Both the position numbers and the translations under genes were made by a program. A stretch of 64,000 bases of DNA from Shewanella morhuae (GTDB lineage Bacteria > Pseudomonadota > Gammaproteobacteria > Enterobacterales > Shewanellaceae), in assembly GCF_900156405.1 (NCBI RefSeq), contig NZ_FTNN01000003.1:310001-374000 (forward strand), given 5' to 3'. Below, piece by piece: positions 8,891 through 16,474 of the stretch (positions within the stretch are counted from its first letter, which is position 1; every line of letters starts with the position of its first letter). The notes below the pieces were generated by a model. The model was not told where the DNA came from, made no database searches, and worked only from the letters and a program-made list of their open reading frames with translations.

Positions 8891-9493
8891 TAAAGAAGGA
8901 GCCTTTTTGGTAATAGTATATATATCGTCAGAATTTAGATGAAGAGTGGTTTCTTGTTTCATTAATCTTGATGCCACTCCATACTTTTCATTGAAATCAC
9001 TTCTTGATATTTCCCTTATTAAATCTAGTGAGTTATTATTTGATATATGCTCACAAATTTCATGCTTAGACCTTAAGTGCTTACCCTTTGTTAAAGTGTT
9101 TAACTTTTGCACGCTGAGAACGCTTATTAACATCATCTTATCATGTCTTTTAAACAGTTTAGAATAACGGACATGTTTAATACCATCAACATCTGCAATC
9201 AAAATCCCTATTCCTTTTGGAGTTACTTCTCTTACTCTTGCTAAATTACTTGATTCACAAACCACGTAACAAAAATCAAAAAACTTTTTATAGCTTTCAA
9301 CTTGATAACCTAACCGAGATACTTTATCCCTTGATCCCTTTATTTCAAAAGCTGTTAAATAGCCTGAATATAATAAAGCTAAATCTGCTCGCCGTTCACC
9401 AAACTGAAAGGGAAACTCTGAGCTAACCACAAAATTATCGTACTTTTCTAGAAAATATTTTACTAATAAAATTTTTATTTCTAATTCTGTCAT
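8861..9493 (-). CDS. sce7726 family protein (PD-(D/E)XK nuclease-like)
   Basis: 210 residues. The N-terminal half has the order of elements of a PD-(D/E)XK nuclease fold: a leading helix with acidic residues (ELEIKILLVKYF), FGERRADLALLY with the conserved Asp (about residue 37), then LTAFEIKGSRDK giving the E-x-K pair (about 50-52), and QVESYKKFFDFCYVV. This matches what I know of sce7726-family proteins, often encoded next to Beta/sce7725-type proteins. DNA or RNA cleavage is inferred from the fold, not shown. It is transcribed towards the Beta-family gene and overlaps its end by 30 bp. No good ribosome site precedes ATG 9493. Confidence 0.75.
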   Translation of the reverse strand: MTELEIKILLVKYFLEKYDNFVVSSEFPFQFGERRADLALLYSGYLTAFEIKGSRDKVSRLGYQVESYKKFFDFCYVVCESSNLARVREVTPKGIGILIADVDGIKHVRYSKLFKRHDKMMLISVLSVQKLNTLTKGKHLRSKHEICEHISNNNSLDLIREISRSDFNEKYGVASRLMKQETTLHLNSDDIYTITKKAPSLLKKRINRLS

Positions 9494-9706
9494 TGTTTAA
9501 TTTAAGCTGTATATTTAAACAGTATTGTGGCCTATCAACAGCTAATCAACAAGCAAATTTATTCTTTTATTATAAATTTATTGTAATTTTGAAAAAGATT
9601 TTATCGAGATACCCATTGTTAAATTTTGCAATAAAACAACAGAACGAGGGTATGTTCAGGCTAACAGGATACTCAGTGGTTAATTGGATTCAGCGCTGAC
9701 ATGGAA

Positions 9707-9741
9707 GTGACCGTTGGCGGCATGGATGCCGCCGTCGAGCA
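9707..9741 (-). repeat. CATGGATG-core hairpin repeat, copy B
   Basis: GGCGGCAT (9716-9723) and ATGCCGCC (9726-9733) form a perfect 8-bp stem around GG. The flanks GTGACC upstream and GAGC downstream match the reverse complement of copy A (6392-6463) in position and order, while the stem bases differ completely yet still pair. This is compensatory variation expected of a selected structure. Confidence 0.65.
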
Positions 9742-9858
9742 TAAATAGAAAGATGGGACATGTATATCTTTTTAAGTAAATCGCAGACAACACCAAAGTA
9801 ACAGGAGTACACCATCCCCTCGGAGTTGCCGCAGGGCGAATAGGTAAATTGCGTGAGT

Positions 9859-9913
9859 CTTGCCATGGATGGCAAGCTAGCTTTCGCAGGTGCAGGGACG
9901 CATCCTTCGAAAG
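9859..9913 (-). repeat. CATGGATG-core hairpin repeat, copy C
   Basis: CTTGCCAT (9859-9866) pairs with ATGGCAAG (9869-9876) around GG. CTTTCG (9881-9886) pairs with CGAAAG (9908-9913) and encloses GGACGCATCC (9896-9905), which corresponds on the other strand to GGATACGTCC of copy A. Core, neighbouring element and order match copy A read in reverse; stems are different but intact. Confidence 0.65.
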
Positions 9914-9976
9914 CGATAGCAAATTTGCCAATGAGCACAAGGGGCTTTCAACTCCGTTGGGGGCGTCATGGAGCAT

Positions 9977-10031
9977 CCAAGGAGGATAGGACGAGCAGTC
10001 CTCCTTGGTCGGGTGTGGGGTGAAGCCCCAC
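9977..10031. repeat. Tandem pair of strong hairpins near the insert border
   Basis: CCAAGGAGGA (9977-9986) pairs perfectly with TCCTCCTTGG (9999-10008) over a 12-base loop. GTGGGG (10015-10020) pairs with CCCCAC (10026-10031) over five bases. No T run follows on either strand, so these do not look like ordinary terminators. They adjoin repeat copies B and C and may be part of the same composite element. Confidence 0.55.
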
Positions 10032-10134
10032 GACTTTGACTTTGCTTTAATACGAAGAACACATTGAAGATAAAGCTAGATGTGAAAATGGAAAGACAGA
10101 AAAATCTCAGTCTGCGTAACGTGCCACTAAAATT

Positions 10135-10593
10135 CTAGCGTTCAAGCACACAGCCCCCTGACTCAATCAACGCCAGCTTTTGACTACGGCTTAGTTTTTT
10201 AACTGCTATCTCACGGCGCAGTGCATCGCCCTGACTGCCAACCTGCTCTTGATACATCAAGGTTAACGGACCTTTACCGCGCAGATACTTAGCAGATTTG
10301 ATGCCACCCGATTGATGCTCGCTAAAGCGCCTTGCTACATCAGTGGTGACGCCTGTGTATAAATGCCCATTGGCGCAGCGGACTAGATACAAATACCAGA
10401 GGGATGCTGACTTTATGGGTGTAGGCTTCAGAGGTGCAGAATTTAATGGTACGGGATTCAGCGCTTCTTTAGTCACGCCATCTTTGGTAGCCACAACGCT
10501 AGTCACTGGGGCAAGAGTATCTGCCACCAGTGACTCATGTCGCTGTAAAACTTCTTTGTCAGTATTGCCTAGGCTGACGGCTGATTCGGTCAC
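10135..10593 (-). CDS. GIY-YIG nuclease-family protein (YhbQ/UPF0213-like) with N-terminal extension
   Basis: The C-terminal ~85 residues are a compact GIY-YIG domain: WYLYLVRCANGHLYTGVTTD supplies the YLV...YTG pair (GIY-YIG equivalents) and DVARRFSEH supplies the conserved Arg and His. This is the size of stand-alone YhbQ-type proteins. Here it is preceded by ~65 residues rich in Ser, Thr, Pro and Val with no recognisable motif, so 152 residues is long for the group. The start is GTG (10593). It lies 11 bases after the oligopeptidase B stop on the same strand, so co-transcription is likely. Cleavage substrate unknown. Confidence 0.8.
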   Translation of the reverse strand: MTESAVSLGNTDKEVLQRHESLVADTLAPVTSVVATKDGVTKEALNPVPLNSAPLKPTPIKSASLWYLYLVRCANGHLYTGVTTDVARRFSEHQSGGIKSAKYLRGKGPLTLMYQEQVGSQGDALRREIAVKKLSRSQKLALIESGGCVLER

Positions 10594-10604
10594 TTACGAA
10601 TGAC

Positions 10605-12740
10605 CTACTTTGCCATACCTAACAGACTCAAGAAGAACGCATATTCTTGGGCTGTATCTTGGTATTGGCGATAACGACCACTCTTACCACCATGGCCGGC
10701 TTCCATATCCACGTTAAGTAACAAGACTTTATCGTCGCTCTTGTACCATTTGTTTTTAACATCGCGCAGCTTAGCAACCCACTTGGCGGGTTCAAAATAC
10801 TGCACTTGCGAGTCATGCAAACCTGTCGTCACTAACATATGGGGGTATTCTTGCTCAGTGACATTGTCGTAGGGCGAGTAACTCAACATGTAATCGAAAT
10901 AGGTTTTTTCGTTAGGGTTGCCCCACTCGTCGTACTCGTTAGTTGTTAGCGGAATCGACTCATCGAGCATAGTGGTAACCACATCCACAAACGGCACATG
11001 GGCGGCGATGGCAAAATATTTATCTGGCGCTTGGTTAGCAATTGCGCCCATTAGCAAACCACCCGCGCTGCCACCAGAGGCGACAACCTTATTTTTATCG
11101 CCATAACCTTGTGCGGTTAACGCCGTCGTCACGTCGATAAAATCATTGAAGGTGTTTTGCTTATTCAACAGTTTACCGTCGTCATACCAAGGGCGACCGA
11201 GCATTTCTGAGCCGCGCACATGAGCGATGGCATATACAAAACCGCGATCGAGCAGGCTGATAACGGATGAAGAAAAGTCAGGCTCAACGGTGTAACCGTA
11301 AGATCCATAACCGTATTGATACAGAGGGTTAGTGCCATCTTTCTTGAATTTATCTTTACGATACACCAAAGAAACAGGCACCTTTACGCCATCACGGGCG
11401 GTAATAAACACCCGCTCAGAACGATATTGGTTAGCATCAAAACCACCTAATACTTGGTCTTGCTTCAATAAATCCCGTCTATCTGGATTAATCAGCGAAT
11501 ATTCGTATACGGCTTCTGGCGTTGTTAGGCTGGAGTAGAAAATACGTAATTTATTGCTATCTTGCTGGGCGTTAACATCTAAACCCATCACATAGGCTGG
11601 TTCATCAAAACTCAGCTCAAAGGGCTTTTGACCATTGAACGGCATCACTTTAATCCGGCTCAGGCCATTTTCACGGGTCTGAATAATCAGATAATCCTTG
11701 AGCACTAACTCGTCTTCGATACGGGCATTGGGGTTGTGCGCAACCACTTCTTGCCACTTAGATTTGTCTGCTGCATCTTTAATGGCGACTTTCATCAAAC
11801 GGAAGTTAGTCGCCTGCCAGTTGGTAAGAATGTAATAGCTATCGCCCAGCTTAGACACGCTGTACTCATGGCCTTCTTCCCGCGCTAATACTGGCTTAAA
11901 TAAACCTAGTGGATCCTTGGCATCAAGCACAGAGACTTCGCTGGTTGTGGTGTTTTCTTGGAACAGCACAATTTGCGACTCATCTAAGGTTTTGCCGAGC
12001 GAGATATAAAAAGAATCGTCTTGTTCTTCATACACTAAAACATCGCTCGATTGCTTAGTGCCCAACTCGTGGCGATACACTTGGTAGCCCAGTAAGGTTT
12101 TAAGATCTTTAGCGATATAAAATACATGCCTATTATCGTTCGCCCATACCACTCGACCTTCGGTGTTTTCGAGCACATCGACAATCATGTCACCGGAGGC
12201 TAAATCTTTGAAATAGATGTTATATACGCGGCGGCTTAATACATCTTCGCCAAAGGCCAACATAGTTTCATCAGGGCTGACACTCGCGCCGCCTAAACCA
12301 TAAAACTCATGGCCCTTAGCTCGCTCGTTCACGTCAAGCATCACTTGCTCAACGCCATCACTACCCTTACGGCTGATCAGCGGATATTCGCCGCCCTCTT
12401 GGTAACGACTGTAATAACTATGCTGGTGCCATTGGTACGGCACGCTCGACTCATCGGCGACTAAACGCTCGGTTAACTCTGTAAATAAACGGTCTTGCAG
12501 CGGCTTTAAGGGTTTGAAATAAGCTGCAGTGTAGCGATTCTCAGCTTCGAGATAGGCAATCACCTTAGGATCTTTGCGCTCATCATCGCGCAGCCAATAG
12601 TAATCATCGGTGCGGGTAACGCCATGCAAAGTCATCACATGGGGAATTTTTTCAGCAATTGGGGCGGGTACTTGCCCTTTTGAGGTCGAACAACCGGATA
12701 ACAGCATGGCAATACCTAAAGTTAGCAGCAGAGATCGCAT
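10605..12740 (-). CDS. ptrB: Oligopeptidase B-like S9 prolyl oligopeptidase, lipoprotein
   Basis: Serine peptidase of family S9A that cleaves short peptides, in oligopeptidase B after Lys/Arg. The N-terminus ends in lipobox LLSGC (Cys about residue 17), so a membrane-anchored periplasmic form is predicted, unlike the cytosolic E. coli enzyme. The seven-bladed propeller domain comes first (about 30-440), then the alpha/beta hydrolase domain with S558 in GGSAGG, D643 in LHDSQV and H683 in AGHGG as catalytic triad. 711 residues is normal for the family. It is the first gene of a probable two-gene unit with the GIY-YIG gene. Confidence 0.9.
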   Translation of the reverse strand: MRSLLLTLGIAMLLSGCSTSKGQVPAPIAEKIPHVMTLHGVTRTDDYYWLRDDERKDPKVIAYLEAENRYTAAYFKPLKPLQDRLFTELTERLVADESSVPYQWHQHSYYSRYQEGGEYPLISRKGSDGVEQVMLDVNERAKGHEFYGLGGASVSPDETMLAFGEDVLSRRVYNIYFKDLASGDMIVDVLENTEGRVVWANDNRHVFYIAKDLKTLLGYQVYRHELGTKQSSDVLVYEEQDDSFYISLGKTLDESQIVLFQENTTTSEVSVLDAKDPLGLFKPVLAREEGHEYSVSKLGDSYYILTNWQATNFRLMKVAIKDAADKSKWQEVVAHNPNARIEDELVLKDYLIIQTRENGLSRIKVMPFNGQKPFELSFDEPAYVMGLDVNAQQDSNKLRIFYSSLTTPEAVYEYSLINPDRRDLLKQDQVLGGFDANQYRSERVFITARDGVKVPVSLVYRKDKFKKDGTNPLYQYGYGSYGYTVEPDFSSSVISLLDRGFVYAIAHVRGSEMLGRPWYDDGKLLNKQNTFNDFIDVTTALTAQGYGDKNKVVASGGSAGGLLMGAIANQAPDKYFAIAAHVPFVDVVTTMLDESIPLTTNEYDEWGNPNEKTYFDYMLSYSPYDNVTEQEYPHMLVTTGLHDSQVQYFEPAKWVAKLRDVKNKWYKSDDKVLLLNVDMEAGHGGKSGRYRQYQDTAQEYAFFLSLLGMAK

Positions 12741-12914
12741 TTATACGTCCTTGTGACGTTGATACCAACCTTCGAATAACTCAAAGGCTAAACATTTTCA
12801 GTATGATAGTAGTCAGGTGTGCACTAGCGCAAACATTGCGCGCGAGAAGTTGCCATTCGGGGTAAATAAGGGCAACATAACCGCGTTTTTGAGTGTTAAT
12901 GGCTCAAAAGCAAA

Positions 12915-13139
12915 TTCTCAGGGCGGGGTGAAACTCCCCACCGGCGGTAAATGGTAACGGTGAGTAATTATTCTACTTAACGTCATCAAAGCCCGCGAGC
13001 GCCCGAATTATATTTTCGGGGTCAGCAGATCTGGTGATTTAGGCTTTGCCAAGTGCAAACCTGACGATTCCAGAGCCGACGGTAATGGACTGTTTGCTTT
13101 AATGGCGACGGTGCTGAGTCCGGATGGAAGAGAATGTAA
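12915..13139 (+). promoter_or_regulatory. FMN riboswitch (RFN element) controlling ribB
   Basis: All conserved blocks of the RFN aptamer appear in order: CTCAGGGCGGGGTGAAA, CCCCACCGGCGGTAA, GCCCGCGAGCG, GGTCAGCAGATCTGGTG, CCAGAGCCGACGGT and AGTCCGGATGGAAGAGAATG. FMN binding should lower ribB expression. The long gap between blocks 2 and 3 (about 35 bases) is a variable stem. Confidence 0.96.
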
Positions 13140-13200
13140 GACAACATTGTGGTATCTCAGTGCAACGCGCTTGTGTATCGCAGTGTTAGCCTCATGTTTT

Positions 13201-13233
13201 GCAATAACGTCACTCAAAAGTGAATGTTATTGC
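13201..13233 (+). promoter_or_regulatory. Hairpin in the riboswitch expression platform
   Basis: GCAATAAC (13201-13208) pairs with GTTATTGC (13226-13233); inside, TCACT pairs with AGTGA around CAAA. No T run follows, so it is not a plain terminator. It lies 95 bases upstream of the ribB ATG and about 60 bases after the aptamer. Its role in switching is inferred from position only. Confidence 0.5.
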
Positions 13234-13327
13234 TACAACAAAATCGAACCACAGGGTTGGATTACGTTGTATTTCTGCACGCCCTGATTCTGGATATTCC
13301 AATGTCGTTTATTTAAGGATATTAGCC

Positions 13328-13981
13328 ATGAATCAGTCTTTACTTGCTCCTTTTGGTACTGCTATCGAACGCGTTGAAGCGGGTCTTAATGCCCTGCGTC
13401 AAGGCCAAGGTGTGTTAGTTGTCGATGACGAAGATAGAGAAAACGAAGGCGATTTAATTTTCGCAGCCGAGACTCTCACTAACGCTCAAATGGCCATGCT
13501 CATTCGTGAATGTAGCGGTATTGTTTGCCTATGTTTACCCGATGAAAAAATCAAAGCCCTCGAACTGCCAGCGATGGTCGAGCACAACTCGAGCCAATAC
13601 GGCACCGCATTTACGGTCAGTATCGAAGCAACTGTTGGTGTAACAACGGGGGTTTCAGCCGCTGATCGCGTCACTACCATTAAAGCGGCAATTAGCGACA
13701 ACGCTAAACCAAGCGATCTCGCTCGCCCTGGCCATGTGTATCCACTTCGCGCCCAACCGGGCGGCGTGTTAACCCGCCGCGGCCACACCGAAGGCACTAT
13801 TGATTTAGTGCAACTCGCTGGCTTAAAACCCGCTGGCGTATTGTGTGAAGTCACTAATCCCGATGGCACTATGGCGCGATTACCTGAAATTATTGCCTTT
13901 GGTGCACTGCACAATATGCCCGTGTTAACGATTGAAGATATCGTGGTTTATCGCAAGTCGTTACTGGCGAATGTAGGTTAA
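13328..13981 (+). CDS. ribB: 3,4-dihydroxy-2-butanone-4-phosphate synthase
   Basis: Converts ribulose 5-phosphate to 3,4-dihydroxy-2-butanone 4-phosphate plus formate in riboflavin synthesis. 217 residues matches stand-alone RibB, so it is not fused to GTP cyclohydrolase II. The acidic metal-binding loop [18 protein letters not shown] lies near residue 30, [10 protein letters not shown] near 138 and [11 protein letters not shown] near 150. I chose ATG 13328, which follows AAGGA; an in-frame GTG at 13220 would include the leader hairpin and is not credible. Control is by the FMN riboswitch upstream. A terminator follows. Confidence 0.97.
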   Translation: MNQSLLAPFGTAIERVEAGLNALRQGQGVLVVDDEDRENEGDLIFAAETLTNAQMAMLIRECSGIVCLCLPDEKIKALELPAMVEHNSSQYGTAFTVSIEATVGVTTGVSAADRVTTIKAAISDNAKPSDLARPGHVYPLRAQPGGVLTRRGHTEGTIDLVQLAGLKPAGVLCEVTNPDGTMARLPEIIAFGALHNMPVLTIEDIVVYRKSLLANVG

Positions 13982-14349
13982 GTGAGATGACAGCATCCTC
14001 GCTTGAGGATGTTAACTAACAAAAAAGGACGTTTAGCTGCGGCAAACGTCCTTTTTGTTTTAGCGACAAAGGCAGCGTAGACACGTTCATTCCATCATTT
14101 TTGCTACTGAAAAATGTGTCGCACTAAAAAATTAGAATCGAGCCCTGAGTCAAAGCAAGGGCAAAAACTGGCTGGCATATCACATAAACTCGCATGCAGA
14201 TCATAGCCATCCTTAATCACCATGGCATAATGTTACGCAATAACCTTAAAATTCGGCATCAGTATGTTGATGTCACTTGGGTATCACCCCAAGGTCAGGT
14301 AAAAATTCATTTCGCGTCATCATGACCCATTGCATATAAGGTAGACCCT
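13982..14349. other. Intergenic region between ribB and moeA
   Basis: Holds a small CATCCTC-GCTT-GAGGATG hairpin (13994-14011), the ribB terminator, and about 290 bases of moeA upstream DNA. I looked for a molybdenum cofactor riboswitch here and did not recognise one. Confidence 0.5.
14022..14060 (+). terminator. Rho-independent terminator after ribB
   Basis: AAGGACGTTT (14025-14034) pairs with AAACGTCCTT (14044-14053), flanked by A and T runs on the two sides, so it could work in both directions. Confidence 0.9.
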
Positions 14350-15603
14350 ATGTCCGTAAAAGCCGATCCTTGTTCGCAACCTAGCTTAATGCATCCAGAT
14401 CAAGCTATTCCCCTGTTGCTCGAACAAGTGAGCCCAGTGTCAGACACTGAAGTAGTGTTACTTCCCCATGCTCTTGGCCGCGTTCTTGCCGAAGATTTAG
14501 CGGCTTGCATCGATCTGCCGCCGTTTGACAATTCGTCTATGGACGGTTACGCCCTACGCTTTGCCGACTTAAATACACAAACGAATCAAACCTCATTGCG
14601 ACCCATCGGCAGTTCATTTGCAGGTCATGGTTTTCAAGGCGAAGCCAAACCTAATACCTGTGTGCGGATCATGACGGGCGCGCCATTACCTGTTGGTTAT
14701 GACACAGTGCAAATGCAAGAAGAAGCCGAAGTAGACGGTGAAATTGTGCATATTCGTCACCCTAAAGCACAAGGCGCTAATGTACGTTGTCGCGGTGAAG
14801 AACTGACCCAAGGCACTAAGGTGCTCAATGCGGGCATTCAAATCGGCGCCGCTGAACTGGGCGTACTTGCGACCATTGGCGCTAGCCAAGTACGTGTGTA
14901 CCGTCAGCTTAAAGTGGCTTTTTTCTCTACCGGTGATGAACTGCGCCCCGTTGGCAGTGAATTAGCTCCGGGGCAAATTTACGATTCAAACCGCTATTCA
15001 ATCCAAGGCTTACTCAAGCGTGCCAATGTCGAATGGTTAGATTTAGGCGTCATCGCCGACGATCCTGAAGCGATACGGCAGGCATTTCGCCATGCTGCCA
15101 GCCAAGCAGATATGGTATTAACCTCAGGCGGCGTTTCAGTCGGCGAAGCCGATTTTACTAAGCAAGTTCTCGATGAAGAAGGCCAAATCACCTTCTGGAA
15201 ATTGGCGATTAAACCGGGTAAACCCTTCGCCATGGGAAAAATAGGTAAGGCGGTGTTCTGTGGTTTACCAGGAAACCCCGTATCATCGATGGTGACTTTT
15301 TATAAACTTGTTTGGCCAATACTTCAAAAGATGCAGGGCTTAACCCCTGTCGCACCCTTAATGTTAAATGCCACACTCAGTACGCCAATACGTAAAAGCT
15401 CAGGTCGCGTCGAATATCAACGCGGTATTTTAAGCCGCAATGCACAAGGTGAGCTCGAAGTTGCCATTACTGGTAGCCAAGGTTCAGGCATGTTGACCTC
15501 AATGAGCCTAGCAAACTGCTTGGTGTTATTAGAGCAATTTCAAGGTGATACCGCGGTAGGCACTCAAGTAACGGTTGAACCCTTTAACAGCGTACTGTGC
15601 TAG
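14350..15603 (+). CDS. moeA: Molybdopterin molybdotransferase
   Basis: Inserts molybdate into adenylylated molybdopterin, the last step of molybdenum cofactor synthesis; cytoplasmic. 417 residues is the usual size. MoeA landmarks: DNSSMDGYA near residue 60, RIMTGAPLPVGYDTV near 105, STGDEL near 195, SGGVSVGEADFT near 258, KPGKPFAMG near 290 and GLPGNPVSS near 302. It is followed after 10 bases by moeB, so the two form an operon. The product is needed by the formate dehydrogenase encoded at 39.5-42.6 kb. Confidence 0.97.
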   Translation: MSVKADPCSQPSLMHPDQAIPLLLEQVSPVSDTEVVLLPHALGRVLAEDLAACIDLPPFDNSSMDGYALRFADLNTQTNQTSLRPIGSSFAGHGFQGEAKPNTCVRIMTGAPLPVGYDTVQMQEEAEVDGEIVHIRHPKAQGANVRCRGEELTQGTKVLNAGIQIGAAELGVLATIGASQVRVYRQLKVAFFSTGDELRPVGSELAPGQIYDSNRYSIQGLLKRANVEWLDLGVIADDPEAIRQAFRHAASQADMVLTSGGVSVGEADFTKQVLDEEGQITFWKLAIKPGKPFAMGKIGKAVFCGLPGNPVSSMVTFYKLVWPILQKMQGLTPVAPLMLNATLSTPIRKSSGRVEYQRGILSRNAQGELEVAITGSQGSGMLTSMSLANCLVLLEQFQGDTAVGTQVTVEPFNSVLC

Positions 15604-15613
15604 GAAAATCTCG

Positions 15614-16360
15614 ATGAATGTTTCAGAAGATATTCTTAGCGACAGCGAGCTATTGCGGTACAGCCGCCAGATATCCATTAAAGCCATGGATATCGACGGT
15701 CAAGAATGCTTAAAAACAGCAAAAGTGTTGATGATAGGCGCAGGCGGTTTAGGCTGCGCCGCCAGCCAGTACCTAACCGTTGCAGGTATTGGTGAACTGA
15801 CCTTAGTGGATTTTGATCGGGTTGAACTTTCTAATCTACAACGCCAAGTGCTGCATCAAGATGGCAATATCGGTCAGCCGAAGGTTGAATCGGCTAAGCA
15901 AAGTCTTAGCCAGCTGAACCCCTATATCAAAATCAATACTATTGATGCCGTGTTAGATGACCATGAGATTGATGCCCTCGTTGCCGAGCACCATTTGGTA
16001 CTGGACTGCACCGATAATGTCAGCGTGCGCGAACAGCTCAATCTCAGCTGTTTTAAGCACAAAATTCCTTTGGTATCCGCCGCCGCTATTCGCATGGAAG
16101 GCATGATCACCGTATTTGACTACCACAATGAAACGCCTTGTTATCATTGTTTTAGCGCTTTATTTGGTGAACAACAACTCAGTTGTGTCGAATCGGGCAT
16201 TCTCGCACCAGTAGTGGGTATGGTAGGTTGCTTGCAAGCGATTGAAGCGATCAAAGTGATCACTGGCATGGGTAAAACCTTAGCGGGACGTATTTTGATG
16301 ATCGATGCGATGACGATGGAGTTTCGCGAGATGAAAATTACCCAAACAAACCCGTTGTAG
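15614..16360 (+). CDS. moeB: Molybdopterin-synthase adenylyltransferase
   Basis: Activates the C-terminal glycine of MoaD by adenylation. The ATP-binding motif GAGGLGCAASQYL lies near residue 41, LVDFDRVELSNLQRQ near 65 and LDCTDN near 130. The first zinc-knuckle pair CYHC is present, but the second CxxC pair that normally ends MoeB (as in E. coli) is missing: the protein stops after FREMKITQTNPL. ATG 15614 follows GGAAA and gives 248 residues, typical length. The missing pair is a real variation to note, but the core fold is intact. Confidence 0.93.
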   Translation: MNVSEDILSDSELLRYSRQISIKAMDIDGQECLKTAKVLMIGAGGLGCAASQYLTVAGIGELTLVDFDRVELSNLQRQVLHQDGNIGQPKVESAKQSLSQLNPYIKINTIDAVLDDHEIDALVAEHHLVLDCTDNVSVREQLNLSCFKHKIPLVSAAAIRMEGMITVFDYHNETPCYHCFSALFGEQQLSCVESGILAPVVGMVGCLQAIEAIKVITGMGKTLAGRILMIDAMTMEFREMKITQTNPL

Positions 16361-16474
16361 CGTCTGTAGTACACTGGATGCTAATACTTGATAAACAAGT
16401 TTATTTACCTTAACTTAACGCGACATTGTAGAGACTGAACGAATAGTTAACATAAAGGAATGACAAGGAAACCT

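Larger units (their letters stand above)
9494..10134. other. Gene-free right border of the accessory insert
   Basis: The first ~180 bases are AT-rich like the insert. From about 9700 composition changes and the segment is dense in hairpins (repeats B and C and two further hairpins, annotated separately). Several overlapping open frames on the minus strand at 9680-10062 look like by-products of these repeats and I do not call them genes. Confidence 0.5.
12741..13327 (+). other. ribB leader region
   Basis: Between the divergent oligopeptidase gene and ribB. It carries the FMN riboswitch aptamer (12915-13139), then nearly 190 bases of leader with a strong hairpin. An AAGGA site at 13314-13318 sits before the ribB ATG. 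Confidence 0.7.

Noticed and set aside
6611..9493. Toxin-antitoxin module as the explanation of the cassette
   Set aside because: No small antitoxin or HTH gene pairs with the nuclease-like gene; sizes and order do not fit a classical two-gene module, though a related logic cannot be excluded.
9707..10031. Integron attC site or cassette array
   Set aside because: No integrase, no GTTRRRY-type core site and no array of cassettes were seen.
9680..10062. Overlapping minus-strand open frames in the right border
   Set aside because: They are generated by the hairpin repeats; three frames are open at once and none has a credible start.
13220..13327. Upstream in-frame GTG start for ribB
   Set aside because: It would translate the leader hairpin; the ATG at 13328 has a proper ribosome site and matches known RibB length.
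14061..14349. Molybdenum cofactor riboswitch before moeA
   Set aside because: I could not align the segment with the conserved blocks of that RNA.
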